Positions 1-10,214 of a DNA stretch of 64,000 nt are shown here, in pieces. Position 1 is the first letter of the stretch. Each line of letters begins with the position of its first letter. The translations under genes and the position numbers were made by a program. Under the pieces are notes generated by a model, which did no database searches, was not told the origin of the DNA, and saw only the letters and a program-made list of their open reading frames with translations. The stretch is from assembly GCA_030147525.1 (NCBI GenBank), contig JASBVF010000054.1, positions 1-64,000 on the forward strand, read 5' to 3'. The stretch is from Bacteroidota bacterium. Its GTDB lineage: Bacteria > Bacteroidota > Bacteroidia > Chitinophagales > Saprospiraceae.

Positions 1-1199
1 GTACTGTCGCACACCGGGTAGGGGGTGCCGAGGCGGTAGTTGGGGTTGTTGGGGATGGTGCTGGCGTTCCATTTTGGAAGTTGTATTGCATGCTGTTGAA
101 AATCGCAATCTTTTCCCTTCCGGTTGGGATTATTGATAACATGTAAACGATCCGTTCCATTTCCTGTACTCATATAAATTCGACAATCCGGGCCAAGTTG
201 CATCAAAAAGAAATTTGCAGGAAAAGGCGAACTATATCCGTCAAAAGTATCTATCACTATTTTTGAAGATTGAATGTCAGCACTATTTAGATCGAATTGA
301 TACAAATAGATTGCACTTGAAACGTACAAGAATCTGGAATCAGGTGAAATAGCGACTCCTCCTAAATAATTTGTATCGGCAAGTATTAACTGTTGTGGAT
401 TACTTAGAGCACCTGTATTCCTGTTAAAATCAAACAATTGAACGTTTCTGACCTGATCATACCAGGCATATTTTGTTCCATCAGGAGAAAATACTGATTG
501 CCCTCCTGCTGCTGCATAATCTAACGGTAATCCTATCTGTTGCAAATCATTTATGTGAACACCGTCTGATTTCAATAATATTTTATAAAACTCGTTTGTA
601 AACCCTTTTGCCGAAATTATCCACCAATCCAGATTGTTTGAATGTTTTACTGCTGTCAAATAACCCGCCCAAATTGTATCCTCTATGATCGGAATATTTT
701 TTTCAATAACTCCCCCCAACCCTCCATCCAGATCCATGTCTATTATTGTGTAATATAATTTGTCGGCATAAAAGGGGGTGTTGCCATATCTTGTATGAAA
801 CAGGTAGTATTTGTTTTCTTGCTGATGAGTTGGAATTCCCAACATTCCTTGTTGCATAGGATAACCATGATCGCAATAAGAATCATGTAATGTCCCAGGA
901 TTAATGTTGTCTCCGTTCAACATTATTTCATGATTTTTATTTGCTATAAAACATCCATTTGAATAAAAAAGAAGTACTCCATTCAAGTTACTCATAGATA
1001 TGTTATCTGTGTGCATAAACATATCTTTTTGAAAAGAACTAATTAACACTTCACCACTATCAAAATTTAACAAAATACCATCTCCACCTTCCATACCCAA
1101 GTCATTATCATAACCTAACACCCAGTTGTAGTCATATTTAATCTGAGCGTTGGATTGTTGAACAACGATGAAAAATGCAATCGTTAAAATCGTTTTCAT
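1..1199 (-). CDS. Secreted beta-propeller-like surface protein, C-terminus outside window
   Basis: The frame opens with ATG at 1199 and stays open to the window edge, giving 399 residues without a stop. The N-terminus (MKTILTIAFFIVVQQSNAQ) is a clear signal peptide. The body has repeated blocks such as GQSVFSPDGTKYAW and VAISPDSRFLYVSS, typical of WD40/lactonase-like propeller blades. It is a clear paralogue of the 582-residue protein at 51226-52974, matching it along its whole visible length, down to the shared N-Y-R-L-G block at the truncated end. By analogy the missing part should hold a PKD domain and a T9SS type A sorting domain; that is inference. It lies downstream of, and in the same direction as, the beta-helix gene 1267-4533, with a hairpin between them. 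Its DNA is AT-rich except near position 1. No enzymatic function can be assigned. Confidence 0.85.
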   Translation of the reverse strand, partial: MKTILTIAFFIVVQQSNAQIKYDYNWVLGYDNDLGMEGGDGILLNFDSGEVLISSFQKDMFMHTDNISMSNLNGVLLFYSNGCFIANKNHEIMLNGDNINPGTLHDSYCDHGYPMQQGMLGIPTHQQENKYYLFHTRYGNTPFYADKLYYTIIDMDLDGGLGGVIEKNIPIIEDTIWAGYLTAVKHSNNLDWWIISAKGFTNEFYKILLKSDGVHINDLQQIGLPLDYAAAGGQSVFSPDGTKYAWYDQVRNVQLFDFNRNTGALSNPQQLILADTNYLGGVAISPDSRFLYVSSAIYLYQFDLNSADIQSSKIVIDTFDGYSSPFPANFFLMQLGPDCRIYMSTGNGTDRLHVINNPNRKGKDCDFQQHAIQLPKWNASTIPNNPNYRLGTPYPVCDS

Positions 1200-1220
1200 G
1201 TCTTTTCTAAAAAAATAATA

Positions 1221-1260
1221 GAAACAGGCTGCAAGTCACTTGTGACTCACAACCTGTTTC
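1221..1260 (-). terminator. Hairpin after the beta-helix gene
   Basis: An inverted repeat with about 19-base arms (three mismatches) directly follows the stop of the 1267-4533 gene. On the minus strand it is followed by a T-rich tract (TATTATTTTTTT). It looks like a rho-independent terminator or a leaky attenuator, since the next gene begins only about 20 bases further on. The equivalent place in the second cassette (52994-53014) also holds a hairpin. Confidence 0.6.
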
Positions 1261-1266
1261 TTTCAA

Positions 1267-4200
1267 TTATTTAACAATCAAAAACTTTTGGGTATGAACC
1301 CTTTTCTTATCTTCAAGAACTTTTAGGAAATAAATTCCTGCCGGAAATTGTGATATGTCAATAACATATTTTGTTTCATTTTCAGGCATTACATATCTCA
1401 TTAGTTCTACTCCCGTTATAGAACAAATTGATATTTCTGCTGGAGCATTCTTCGAATTTTCCTCAACTAAAAGTGTTAATTCATTGGAAGCAGGGTTAGG
1501 ATATACCAAGAAATCTGATACTGAAGTTTCTTCAACCATCCGGGCACTCCTGCTGCCAATCCCACTACAAAGTGTATTGTCGTCGAATACCATGGCCGGA
1601 TCCAAGAGGGCGAAAATACTCCTGGCACGGTACACCGCATCGCCGCCACAATCGGGGCATTGCAGGGCAACGGCCCGCAGGTCGTAAGCCTGCTGAGAGG
1701 TGAAGGTATCCACGCCCACGGCTACGGTTTTCAGGAAAATGTCGTTGACAGTTTGCTCGTTGATCTCGTGCTGATCCACGGCGTTGATGTTGGCATTTTT
1801 GGTGATAACCGTTTGTGCGGCGGAAATTCGGTTCGACCGGATGAGCGTCCACAGTGAATCGCTGTCAGCTGTGAAGTCCGACAGGCTTGCAAGCCGGGTG
1901 GCCCTCAAAGTTTTGATGCTGTCCGCTTCCTGCGTGGAAATGCTGTCCCTGAGGGCTTGGTCGAACACGAATATTTCTTCCCGGACCAGTTCTATGTCCG
2001 CTTCGAGGGTGTCGATTTGCGCATCCGTCAGCGTGTCCAGGCTGAACAGGCCGATAATGTTTTCCTCGATTTCATGAAACTGGCCGACCGTGCCCTGCGA
2101 GGCAGCGGTGACAAAGTTCTGCATGATCGTATCGCTGGCGTAGAGGGAAGGTTCCATCATCAACCGGCGGTAGAGGTGACGCTGCGCCGTCCAGTTCACG
2201 GCGTCCCGGCAATCTTCGTGTGGGATGCTGTCTTTGGCGATTTCGTAATCCAGCACGTCCAGGCTCGGCGGGTTTTCATCGGCGAACTCGTTGATGTTGG
2301 AGCCGGTACCGGTAGGACAAGTGTTCATGGTCTGGGTTACACAGTAAAATGATGGATCTGGAAGATTTTGATTAAAAAACCAGTTGTTTACATTGACGGA
2401 AGTATTGAACAGGGCATTTTCCGTTTGATCGACAAAGAATTGAGAAAGAAAAGGGTTACCTCCATTAAATGCCCCATGTCGTCCGTTAATCGGTTGGTAA
2501 CTATTACCGGCGCCTCCGTAAGTCGTAGTCCCCAGCCATTCGTTCCCGAAATGGATCTGGTCGCCGATAAAACCGCCTGCTTCCACCAGCACGCCCAGGC
2601 GGTGGTCGTTGATAATGCTGCCCCGGAGTTCCGTATCGTCGCCCATGCCCATGAAGCGGATGCCGACGTCGGTATCCGCCACTTCATTGCAGCGGAAGCG
2701 GGCCATGGAATTGCCCAGGGAATAGATGCCGACGGCGCTTTTAAAACTGGTGCCGGAGTTCCCGTTCACGAGGTTGCACCGCACGATGGGCCAGAAAATG
2801 CCCTGGAGATCGAAGCCGAAGTAGGTCTCCCGATCTTCGTCCAGCAGGTCCACCGTGTTGTTGCGCAGGCTTGGCGCTGTGCCCGACTGGAACCAGATGC
2901 CGGTTTGGGCATTGTCCACATTTACGAGATTGTTCCATATTCTGTAACTCGTAGAGATAGGAGCAGCGATGGTTTCTTCTCCCCGAATGCCCCGTCCTTT
3001 GGAAGAGTTGTAGGGATCGAGATCGTTGTGAATATTTACGGTATTTTCGGAAATATCCAGCATAACCGGCATGTTCTGAAAAAGGCCGATACCGGTCGTG
3101 CGGGCGTTGATGGTATTATCATGAATCCTGACAAAGCGGCCTATATTCCGCTGCACTTCGATGCCCCTGCTGACTTCCGTCATTTTCACGCCGGTTACGT
3201 CCAGCCGGTTATCGTCGGCCAGTATGCCCAGGACGCAGCCCCTGAAATCGTTGACGCTGCTGTTGTCGAAGCCGATATAGCGAAGGGTGCGGTTAGCACC
3301 GAGGCCGGCTGCCCGGATGGCTACACCCTCATTTTTGGAAGTGTTATTAGGATCATCTTTGATGTCCTTAAATAAAAGTCTGCCAATCGTCGCATTGCTC
3401 CGGTAAAGAACAATTCCTCTGGCCAGATTACTGAATTCAATGGTATTACCAGGCGACCCCATGATTGAAACTCCGTTTAATTCGTGCAGACGCATACCCG
3501 CATAAGGAAGTTTACCGGCGAAAGGAGGTTTCATATTGCCGTCGGAGGTGATGTAATTCATACCTTCAATAGCAAAATCAAAATGCCTGAGTGTAAAATC
3601 ATCTGGGGTAGTAATACTTCGATCATTGTTTAAAAATGTAGTGTTTTTGATAGTCAGGGTAGCATTCCCGTTTAGCTGAACTCCCTTTTTTCCATCCTGA
3701 ATCACTACGCCAGGCGTTGAAACTCCTGGATCGACCCCCACCAAATCGAGTCTGGAACCTCCTTTAACTTCAATGCGATCCCACATATCCGATATTGGAC
3801 AGCTTTTTACCTTCGCCCTGTTTGTGAGCGTGAGTGTTTTATTGTTTTCGACAATAATAGAAGCATCTGTGTACATATAAATTTCAGATCCTACATTAAA
3901 CCAATAATCTTCATTAACCCTGAGTTCACCTTTTATCAAAACGTTAACTCCGCCTGAAGTTGGACTGGTAGCAGGGAAAGAGAGCGTACTTAAAAGATTT
4001 GAACCAGCAGGACTTATAGCGCCAAATCCCTTGGGAACAATTGAGGAACAAGGTGTGATAGTTCGAATAATAGTATCGTTTTCATCATCAGTAACAATTA
4101 AGTTGATTTGTCCAAATCCTACTGATGTAAGATTTTGAGATACCATTACCGTTAAAGATAATTCTAATCTACCACCATTCACTTCGATTCCAGGAATTTC

Positions 4201-4533
4201 CAAATCATTCAATACCCAACTAAATAGGTTACCAACTCCACTAATTGATATTGGAGTAGGATTCATGATAAAATTATCGGGGTTCTTAACCACCGTCATT
4301 TCTTCATGTAATCGCAAATCTACCATAATGCCTTCTATCGGGTCGTCACCACTATGTTTCAAAACCACTGTGATGGTCATGAGTTCACAATCGACTAAGG
4401 GTTGACATGTACTCAAACAATAATCTACCAGGAATGGAACATCTGTGCCAATCAAATCTTCGTCACAGACCTGTGCTTGAATTTTAGGATTGTTTACCCA
4501 AAGCATAAACAAATAAAAAAGGCAAAAGAACAT
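1267..4533 (-). CDS. Secreted right-handed beta-helix protein with T9SS type A sorting domain
   Basis: The 1088-residue protein begins with a hydrophobic signal peptide ending near A-Q-A-Q. Residues of roughly 170-690 show the Asn-rich turns and repeated short strands of a right-handed parallel beta-helix (for example NGNATLTIKNTTFLNND). A helical region of about 250 residues follows. The last 75 residues (YPNPASNELTLLVEE to the C-terminal FLIVK) form a T9SS type A sorting domain, so the product is expected to pass the outer membrane through SprA and be anchored or released. It is a paralogue of the C-terminal two thirds of the 1367-residue protein at 53026-57129 but lacks its metalloprotease domain. 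Base composition changes inside the gene: about 1560-3350 is GC-rich, while the N-terminal third and extreme 3' end are AT-rich. Ligand and function are unknown. Confidence 0.85.
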   Translation of the reverse strand: MFFCLFYLFMLWVNNPKIQAQVCDEDLIGTDVPFLVDYCLSTCQPLVDCELMTITVVLKHSGDDPIEGIMVDLRLHEEMTVVKNPDNFIMNPTPISISGVGNLFSWVLNDLEIPGIEVNGGRLELSLTVMVSQNLTSVGFGQINLIVTDDENDTIIRTITPCSSIVPKGFGAISPAGSNLLSTLSFPATSPTSGGVNVLIKGELRVNEDYWFNVGSEIYMYTDASIIVENNKTLTLTNRAKVKSCPISDMWDRIEVKGGSRLDLVGVDPGVSTPGVVIQDGKKGVQLNGNATLTIKNTTFLNNDRSITTPDDFTLRHFDFAIEGMNYITSDGNMKPPFAGKLPYAGMRLHELNGVSIMGSPGNTIEFSNLARGIVLYRSNATIGRLLFKDIKDDPNNTSKNEGVAIRAAGLGANRTLRYIGFDNSSVNDFRGCVLGILADDNRLDVTGVKMTEVSRGIEVQRNIGRFVRIHDNTINARTTGIGLFQNMPVMLDISENTVNIHNDLDPYNSSKGRGIRGEETIAAPISTSYRIWNNLVNVDNAQTGIWFQSGTAPSLRNNTVDLLDEDRETYFGFDLQGIFWPIVRCNLVNGNSGTSFKSAVGIYSLGNSMARFRCNEVADTDVGIRFMGMGDDTELRGSIINDHRLGVLVEAGGFIGDQIHFGNEWLGTTTYGGAGNSYQPINGRHGAFNGGNPFLSQFFVDQTENALFNTSVNVNNWFFNQNLPDPSFYCVTQTMNTCPTGTGSNINEFADENPPSLDVLDYEIAKDSIPHEDCRDAVNWTAQRHLYRRLMMEPSLYASDTIMQNFVTAASQGTVGQFHEIEENIIGLFSLDTLTDAQIDTLEADIELVREEIFVFDQALRDSISTQEADSIKTLRATRLASLSDFTADSDSLWTLIRSNRISAAQTVITKNANINAVDQHEINEQTVNDIFLKTVAVGVDTFTSQQAYDLRAVALQCPDCGGDAVYRARSIFALLDPAMVFDDNTLCSGIGSRSARMVEETSVSDFLVYPNPASNELTLLVEENSKNAPAEISICSITGVELMRYVMPENETKYVIDISQFPAGIYFLKVLEDKKRVHTQKFLIVK

Positions 4534-5002
4534 TTTCCTGCTTTTTGAAAAAGCCTTGTTATGTGTGTGTGTGTGTTAACACTACGAAAGTTAATAGATG
4601 AGAAATATCTTTTCATGTCAAAAAGATTAAAAGGTTTTAAAAGTTGGAGAAAAATCGTTAGTCACAAAATCGGGAAAGTCATTCGATACAGGAAGGGAAA
4701 GGTCGTCTCGGGTCGTCGTCTGTTTTCATGTAGGTACGAGTCAGCGTGTTTCGTCATCGGGTTCATCAGGTAGTCATTTGGTACGTGTGTGTGATAGCTA
4801 TCGGTAGGACAAGGATAAATCGAAAAAGCGTCCGAAACAACCAGTTCCGGGTGAATTATCAAGCTTTGCAAGCTGTGTTACGTAACAGATTGTTATTTTT
4901 TTGAAGATAAAAAGAGGCCCTGCCGCCCAGCGTCATGGCTGCACCAGGTTGTACTCGCTCGCTTTAGAAGTCCCAATCCAGGCTAATGATTAGCTGCCCC
5001 CC
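4534..5002. other. Intergenic region with (TG)7 tract
   Basis: This 469-base stretch lies between the start of the beta-helix gene and the end of the reductase gene. It contains a TG microsatellite of seven units at 4562-4575, close upstream of the beta-helix start at 4533, and otherwise AT-rich sequence. Short open frames here encode basic, unpatterned peptides and are not believed. No clear terminator was seen after the reductase stop. Confidence 0.4.
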
Positions 5003-6103
5003 TCACACATCAAACGTCACCTCCACCTCTGCCGACACGGGGTGCGCCTGGCAGGTGAGTACGTAACCCGCTTCAATCTCGCTGTCGTCGAGGGCGTAGC
5101 ATGCGTCCATTTTTACCTCGCCTTTCACCACTTTAGCCATGCAGGTAGCGCAGGCGCCGGAGGTGCAGGAGTACGGCGCATCGCCGCCTGCGTCGATGAT
5201 AGCGAAGAGAATGTGTTTTCCTTCGGGCACCGTAGTTTCAATTTTTTTACCGTCGAGCGTGGCGGTAAGCTTGGCGCCATCTACGCTGGCAACATGGCCC
5301 TTCGGTGCGCTATCGGGGCTGGAGAAATATTCGTGGTGGATATTTTTTTTGTCAAAACCCTGGGCCAGCAGCGCTTTTTCGGCGGTCTCGATCATGTTGC
5401 CGGGGCCGCAGATGAAAAACTCGGACTGCTTGTGCCGGGGTGCATTTTCAGCGAGAAAAGTTTTCAACAAACCTGCATCGATACGGCCGGTTTTACCTTC
5501 CCAGGTGATTTTACCTTTTGAAAAAAGGCCACCCAGCCCTTTTGCTTTTTCCCGTTTCGGCTGACTCAGCGTGTATTCGACGTGCAATTGCCCGGCGTAG
5601 CGTTTTTCCAAGCGGTCGAATTCGTTTTTGAAAATAATTTCCTCCTCGTTGCGGTTGCCGTAGAGCAGGAAGACGTAGCTCATCGGCTCTTTTTCCAGGA
5701 TGGTTTTTATCATCGACATCAGCGGGGTGATGCCGCTGCCGGCGGCAATGAGGTAGTAGTTTTTCTTTTGCTCCTCGTCCAGTTGGGTGAAAAAACGGCC
5801 TTCGGGCGGCATCACCTCGATCGTGGTGCCGGGCTTCACGTGGTCGTGGATGTGGTTGGACACTTTGCCGCCTTTCACCTTTTTTACGGTGACAGCGATG
5901 TCGTTTTCGAGCGGGCTGGAACACATGGAATAGGAACGGCGCTCCTCTTTTCCTCCGATCTGGAAGCGCAGCGTGAGGTGCTGGCCCTGCGTGTATTTGA
6001 ATTCTTTTTTTAAATCGCCGGGCACCTCGAAGGTGAGAGTAACGGCGTCAGGGGTTTCCTGCGTGATATTTTTAACGGAAAGGCTATGGAATGATTTGCT
6101 CAT
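5003..6103 (-). CDS. PaaE-like NAD(P)H oxidoreductase with 2Fe-2S domain
   Basis: This 366-residue flavoprotein has the order FAD-binding barrel, NAD-binding domain, plant-type ferredoxin. The FAD motif RSYSMCSSP lies near residue 56, and the NAD side shows AAGSGITPLMSMI and FICGPGNM. The C-terminal ferredoxin has the four iron ligands as C313-x4-C318-x2-C321-x29-C351. The layout and length match the reductase of phenylacetyl-CoA epoxidase (PaaE/PaaK) and related oxygenase reductases, which pass electrons from NAD(P)H to a di-iron oxygenase. No paaABCD genes are in the window, so the partner is unknown and it may serve another oxygenase or desaturase. The start at 6103 is preceded by an octamer tandem repeat and, further up, a -7-like box. 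Confidence 0.85.
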   Translation of the reverse strand: MSKSFHSLSVKNITQETPDAVTLTFEVPGDLKKEFKYTQGQHLTLRFQIGGKEERRSYSMCSSPLENDIAVTVKKVKGGKVSNHIHDHVKPGTTIEVMPPEGRFFTQLDEEQKKNYYLIAAGSGITPLMSMIKTILEKEPMSYVFLLYGNRNEEEIIFKNEFDRLEKRYAGQLHVEYTLSQPKREKAKGLGGLFSKGKITWEGKTGRIDAGLLKTFLAENAPRHKQSEFFICGPGNMIETAEKALLAQGFDKKNIHHEYFSSPDSAPKGHVASVDGAKLTATLDGKKIETTVPEGKHILFAIIDAGGDAPYSCTSGACATCMAKVVKGEVKMDACYALDDSEIEAGYVLTCQAHPVSAEVEVTFDV

Positions 6104-6112
6104 TTTTTAAGA

Positions 6113-6144
6113 AGTGTTTGGGTGTTTTTGTGTTTGCGTGTTTG
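6113..6144. repeat. Octamer tandem repeat upstream of the reductase
   Basis: Four 8-base units of the form NGTGTTTG (AGTGTTTG, GGTGTTTT, TGTGTTTG, CGTGTTTG) sit 10 bases upstream of the reductase start codon at 6103, within its presumed leader. It belongs with the other 7-9 base tandem repeats found next to gene starts in this window. Confidence 0.7.
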
Positions 6145-6240
6145 TGGACTTCCTGCTCACCGGTCAGATGAGGGGGATACTTGGAAAATTTGACAGTGAA
6201 AAACCGGCAACTAACAATGCCGTTTTTTCAAAAAAGTTCG

Positions 6241-6248
6241 CAAAGGTA
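6241..6248 (-). promoter_or_regulatory. Candidate -7 box of the reductase gene
   Basis: On the minus strand this reads TACCTTTG, matching the Bacteroidota -7 consensus TAnnTTTG. No matching -33 TTTG is found at 19-21 bases. If used, the leader would be about 130 bases and would contain the octamer repeat. Confidence 0.3.
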
Positions 6249-6292
6249 AGTACTCAGTGAGAATAGACTGTACCTAAGCCTGCTAAAATAAC

Positions 6293-6324
6293 CCGGCCCC
6301 TCCCACAACAGCAGGAGAGGCCGG
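6293..6324 (-). terminator. Hairpin downstream of the outer-membrane barrel gene
   Basis: An inverted repeat with 11-base GC-rich arms (one mismatch) and a 10-base loop lies 29 bases past the stop of the 6353-7000 gene. There is no strong T tract, so it may be a hairpin-only terminator. Confidence 0.5.
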
Positions 6325-6352
6325 ATGATTTATGTCAGTTTTTAGAAAAAAA

Positions 6353-7000
6353 TCAGAATTTGTAAGTCAAGCCAAAGCGAATGTCGAAGGGCGACGCTAC
6401 CGTAGTGGCAGGTTGGTTGACGTTGTACAACAACATAATCTCATAACCCCAAAGTCCTCCCATGCTGCTGTTGTATCCTGCTCCGATGTAAACATTGTCG
6501 AAAGGAACTCTTTCCGTGATGATGTTACCGTTTTGATCCACTTCGATAAAGCCGTCCCGGTCGGGATCTGTAGACTCTGCGCTTTCGTATTCGTATTCGA
6601 AATGAGCAAAAAAGCTTCGAAAGGGTTTCACCCTGGCAAACGCTCCTGCTGAGTACGAAAGTGGAGATGCCTTGTAAACCGGCCCGCCGCCAAAACTCTG
6701 CAAACGGACATGGTTGTACTCAAACCCGACTCTTGGCCCCACTGATACCAGGTCGCCGATGAGTTTGTAACCCACCATGGGCGCTAAGCCAAAAGCGAAA
6801 AAGCTTTGGTTGTTTCCTCCTGAAAAACCCAGGTTGAAACTTCCTCCATACCAAAGTTTATTGACGAAGCCGCTGTCGTCGAAATACTCGTCTGTTTTTG
6901 AAGATTTTTTCTTTTTACCCCGCTTTTGTGCAAAAGCGTCATGTTGAAAACCGAGGGTGAAAACCATGGCCAGAAGGCTCAGCAAGAATATTTTTTTCAT
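6353..7000 (-). CDS. Small outer-membrane beta-barrel protein
   Basis: The 215-residue product begins with a signal peptide (cut after A-F-A-Q) followed by a short very basic linker (KRGKKKKSSK). The rest alternates polar and aromatic residues with Gly-rich turns, as in eight-stranded barrels. It ends in Tyr-Lys-Phe, the terminal aromatic expected for insertion by the BAM machinery. It resembles the generic outer-membrane beta-barrel (OmpW/OprF-like) families of Bacteroidota, but no ligand or transport role can be read. The gene follows cdsA in the same direction with a 143-base gap. Confidence 0.75.
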   Translation of the reverse strand: MKKIFLLSLLAMVFTLGFQHDAFAQKRGKKKKSSKTDEYFDDSGFVNKLWYGGSFNLGFSGGNNQSFFAFGLAPMVGYKLIGDLVSVGPRVGFEYNHVRLQSFGGGPVYKASPLSYSAGAFARVKPFRSFFAHFEYEYESAESTDPDRDGFIEVDQNGNIITERVPFDNVYIGAGYNSSMGGLWGYEIMLLYNVNQPATTVASPFDIRFGLTYKF

Positions 7001-7143
7001 TAGAGTTTAGATTTTTAAAGTAAAGTAGATGAAACGCTTCTTTGTTCGATCTGCTTGTTAATGGACGTTTTAAAATTGATAAAAGTCTGGTACAAATGGA
7101 CAGGCGTTGCAATTTCAGAGACAAAACCTACCCTTCTTCATGC

Positions 7144-7980
<837 letters not shown>

Positions 7981-8037
7981 GCGAGGTAGATTGTTGGTTC
8001 TCGTTTTTGTTTAAAAATAACTGTCGTCAAAATCAAT

Positions 8038-8688
8038 TTACTCTTGCAGCTTTGCACCGTAGGCCAGGTCGCCCGCATCGCCAAGACCAGGCACGATGTA
8101 TGATTTTGCCGTCAGTTCGTCATCCAGCGCTCCCACCCAAACAAAAGCATTTGGATTAGTACGGCGAATGTAATTCACACCCTGCACGGATGCGATAGCG
8201 GTGACTACAAAAATTTGTGAAGGTTGTCCAAATTTTAAAAGTTCTTCGATGGCCAGGTGCATGGATGCGCCCGTCGCAAGCATGGGGTCCGTGATGATGA
8301 GCACGCAGTCATCAAGGTTGGGGCAGGAAATGTACTCCAGGGCAATTTCGAAAGTGCCGTCTTTGTGGTTTCTCCGGTAAGCTGAAACGAAGGCGCTCTC
8401 GGCGTCGTCAAAATAATTGAGCATCCCCTGGTGCATGGGTATGCCCGCCCTGAAAATCGTAGCCAGTACGATGCGCTGGTACGGCACGTTTACCTTCGCC
8501 AGGCCCAGCGGGGTCTCGACTTCCCGGGCCTTGTAGCTGAGTTTTTTGCTGATTTCATAAGCCATCACCTCTGATATCCGTTCGAGATTGCGGCGGAAAC
8601 GCATCCGGTCTTTCTGAATGTTGACGTCCCGCAATTCGGCGATAAAACGATTGGCGACGGAGTTGGTGTCACTTAAATTCACAGTCAT
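8038..8688 (-). CDS. upp: Uracil phosphoribosyltransferase
   Basis: The 216-residue enzyme converts uracil and PRPP to UMP for pyrimidine salvage. The PRPP-binding loop reads IITDPMLATGAS, and the C-terminal PGLGDAGDLAYG segment is the uracil-binding part typical of Upp. Length matches the family. It is the first gene of a likely upp-cdsA unit, divergent from the ABC permease gene at 8923. Confidence 0.93.
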   Translation of the reverse strand: MTVNLSDTNSVANRFIAELRDVNIQKDRMRFRRNLERISEVMAYEISKKLSYKAREVETPLGLAKVNVPYQRIVLATIFRAGIPMHQGMLNYFDDAESAFVSAYRRNHKDGTFEIALEYISCPNLDDCVLIITDPMLATGASMHLAIEELLKFGQPSQIFVVTAIASVQGVNYIRRTNPNAFVWVGALDDELTAKSYIVPGLGDAGDLAYGAKLQE

Positions 8689-8711
8689 ATATGGTGAAAT
8701 TTGTTGTGTTT

Positions 8712-8719
8712 CAAAAGTA
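8712..8719 (-). promoter_or_regulatory. Candidate -7 box of upp
   Basis: The minus strand reads TACTTTTG, a full match to TAnnTTTG, 24 bases upstream of the upp start. No TTTG is seen at the expected -33 distance. The implied leader is under 20 bases. Confidence 0.35.
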
Positions 8720-8922
8720 AATACAATCCAGGCAAATGTAGGTTATTTGCAGGTTTGGGGGTTTGGAGAATCGAGGGTTAAAGCTAAAAAATATTGAACC
8801 AACGCACTTCCCCTGATAAAAAACTCATTCCTCCATCTGCCAAATTGCTAATTTTATCGAACAAAAAACCCGGTGGAGGGACAGTCTGTCTAATTTCAGG
8901 CCCTCAGCAATTATCTTCCGTC

Positions 8923-10161
8923 ATGAAATACCGTGAAATACTCAATATCGCCTTTAATTCCGTTCGTTCGAACCTGCTTCGTGCCATCCTGACGCTGTTC
9001 ATCATCGCCGTTGGCATCATGGCCCTGGTAGGCATTCTGACGGCAATCGACAGCGCTGTTTTTTCATTGAACGATAATTTCTCCGGTCTTGGAGCCAATT
9101 CTTTCACACTTCAGCCCAAAGGCGTCGAGGTGAGCGGCTCGCATGGAGGCCGGAGGCAAAAACAAGGAGAGCCCATCACTTACAACCAGGCCATCGAGTT
9201 CAAAGAGCGCTTTGACCTGGATGGCAGAGTCTCGGCTTCCACTACCTGTACCGGCAGGGCTGTGATTAAATATGGCGACGAAAAAACCAGCCCCACGGTT
9301 TCCGTAGTTGCCATTGATGAAAACTACCTGAATGCCAAAGGTTTTGAGATTGAACTTGGCCGGAGTTTTACCTTTCAGGAAATTCTCAACGGAGGTAACC
9401 GGGCCATTATTGGCGCTGACATTGTCAAAAACCTGTTCGAAGGCAAGCCGGAAAAAGCAATCAACCGCAACATTTCCGTTGGTAACCTTCAGTTTCGGGT
9501 AGTTGGCGTGCTGAAATCAAAAGGAACCAGTATGAACCAGAGCGAAGACCGCACCGTGCTCATCCCGCTGATGGACGGGAAACGGTACTACGCTTCGCAA
9601 AAACAAAATTACACCCTCATCGTCAGCGTCACGGACCCGACCAGAATTGAAGAAGTGGAGTCAGCCACCATCGGCCTGTTTCGAAATATCAGACGGCTGA
9701 AAGCCGCTGAACCCAATGATTTTGAGACTTTTAAAAGTGACAGCCTCGTCTCCATCATCCGTGACAACACCAGCAACCTGCGGGCTGCGGCTATCGCCAT
9801 TGGCCTGATGACCCTGCTCGGCGCCGCTATCGGCCTGATGAACATCATGCTCGTCTCCGTCACCGAGCGCACCCGTGAAATCGGCATCTCCAAAGCCCTC
9901 GGCGCCACCCGCAAAAATATTCTCTATCAATTCCTCACCGAAGCCGTGCTGATCTGCCAGATGGGCGGCGTGGTGGGCATCATCCTTGGCATTCTCATGG
10001 GCAACCTCGTGACGAAAATCATGGGCGGCAACTTCCTCGTGCCCTGGAACTGGATCATCATGGCCATCATCGTCTGCACCATCGTCGGACTGGCATCAGG
10101 AATGTATCCGGCGATGAAAGCCTCCAAACTGGACCCGATCGAGTCGCTGCGGTACGAGTGA
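8923..10161 (+). CDS. MacB/FtsX-type ABC transporter permease
   Basis: The start at 8923 ([20 protein letters not shown]) gives 412 residues and the usual N-terminus of this family; the frame extends 43 codons further up, but that part has no family character. The protein has one N-terminal membrane segment, a large extracytoplasmic MacB-like domain (about residues 45-270) and three C-terminal membrane segments with the FtsX signature around [16 protein letters not shown]. Such permeases work with a separate ATPase of the MacB/LolD type in efflux or lipoprotein/envelope export; no ATPase gene is adjacent here, so its partner must lie elsewhere. Confidence 0.88.
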   Translation: MKYREILNIAFNSVRSNLLRAILTLFIIAVGIMALVGILTAIDSAVFSLNDNFSGLGANSFTLQPKGVEVSGSHGGRRQKQGEPITYNQAIEFKERFDLDGRVSASTTCTGRAVIKYGDEKTSPTVSVVAIDENYLNAKGFEIELGRSFTFQEILNGGNRAIIGADIVKNLFEGKPEKAINRNISVGNLQFRVVGVLKSKGTSMNQSEDRTVLIPLMDGKRYYASQKQNYTLIVSVTDPTRIEEVESATIGLFRNIRRLKAAEPNDFETFKSDSLVSIIRDNTSNLRAAAIAIGLMTLLGAAIGLMNIMLVSVTERTREIGISKALGATRKNILYQFLTEAVLICQMGGVVGIILGILMGNLVTKIMGGNFLVPWNWIIMAIIVCTIVGLASGMYPAMKASKLDPIESLRYE

Positions 10162-10190
10162 GGACAGGTGATTTTTTAGGTAAACAATCG

Positions 10191-10198
10191 TAGTTTTG
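10191..10198 (+). promoter_or_regulatory. Candidate -7 box of the Uma2 gene
   Basis: TAGTTTTG matches TAnnTTTG and ends 16 bases before the start codon at 10215. No -33 TTTG is seen at the usual distance, so support rests on position and the -7 match only. Confidence 0.35.
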
Positions 10199-10214
10199 TA
10201 AAAAACAGCAGACG

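Noticed and set aside
2368-3375. A 335-codon plus-strand frame opposite the beta-helix gene
   Set aside because: Antisense shadow of the GC-rich middle of the 1267-4533 gene; no signal, domain or promoter.
4561-4773. A 70-codon frame starting in the TG tract
   Set aside because: Basic, unpatterned peptide with an opening made of the dinucleotide repeat; no support for coding.
8794-8922. Longer N-terminus of the ABC permease
   Set aside because: The 43 extra residues are polar and unlike the family, whose N-terminus begins with the [11 protein letters not shown]-type segment at 8923.
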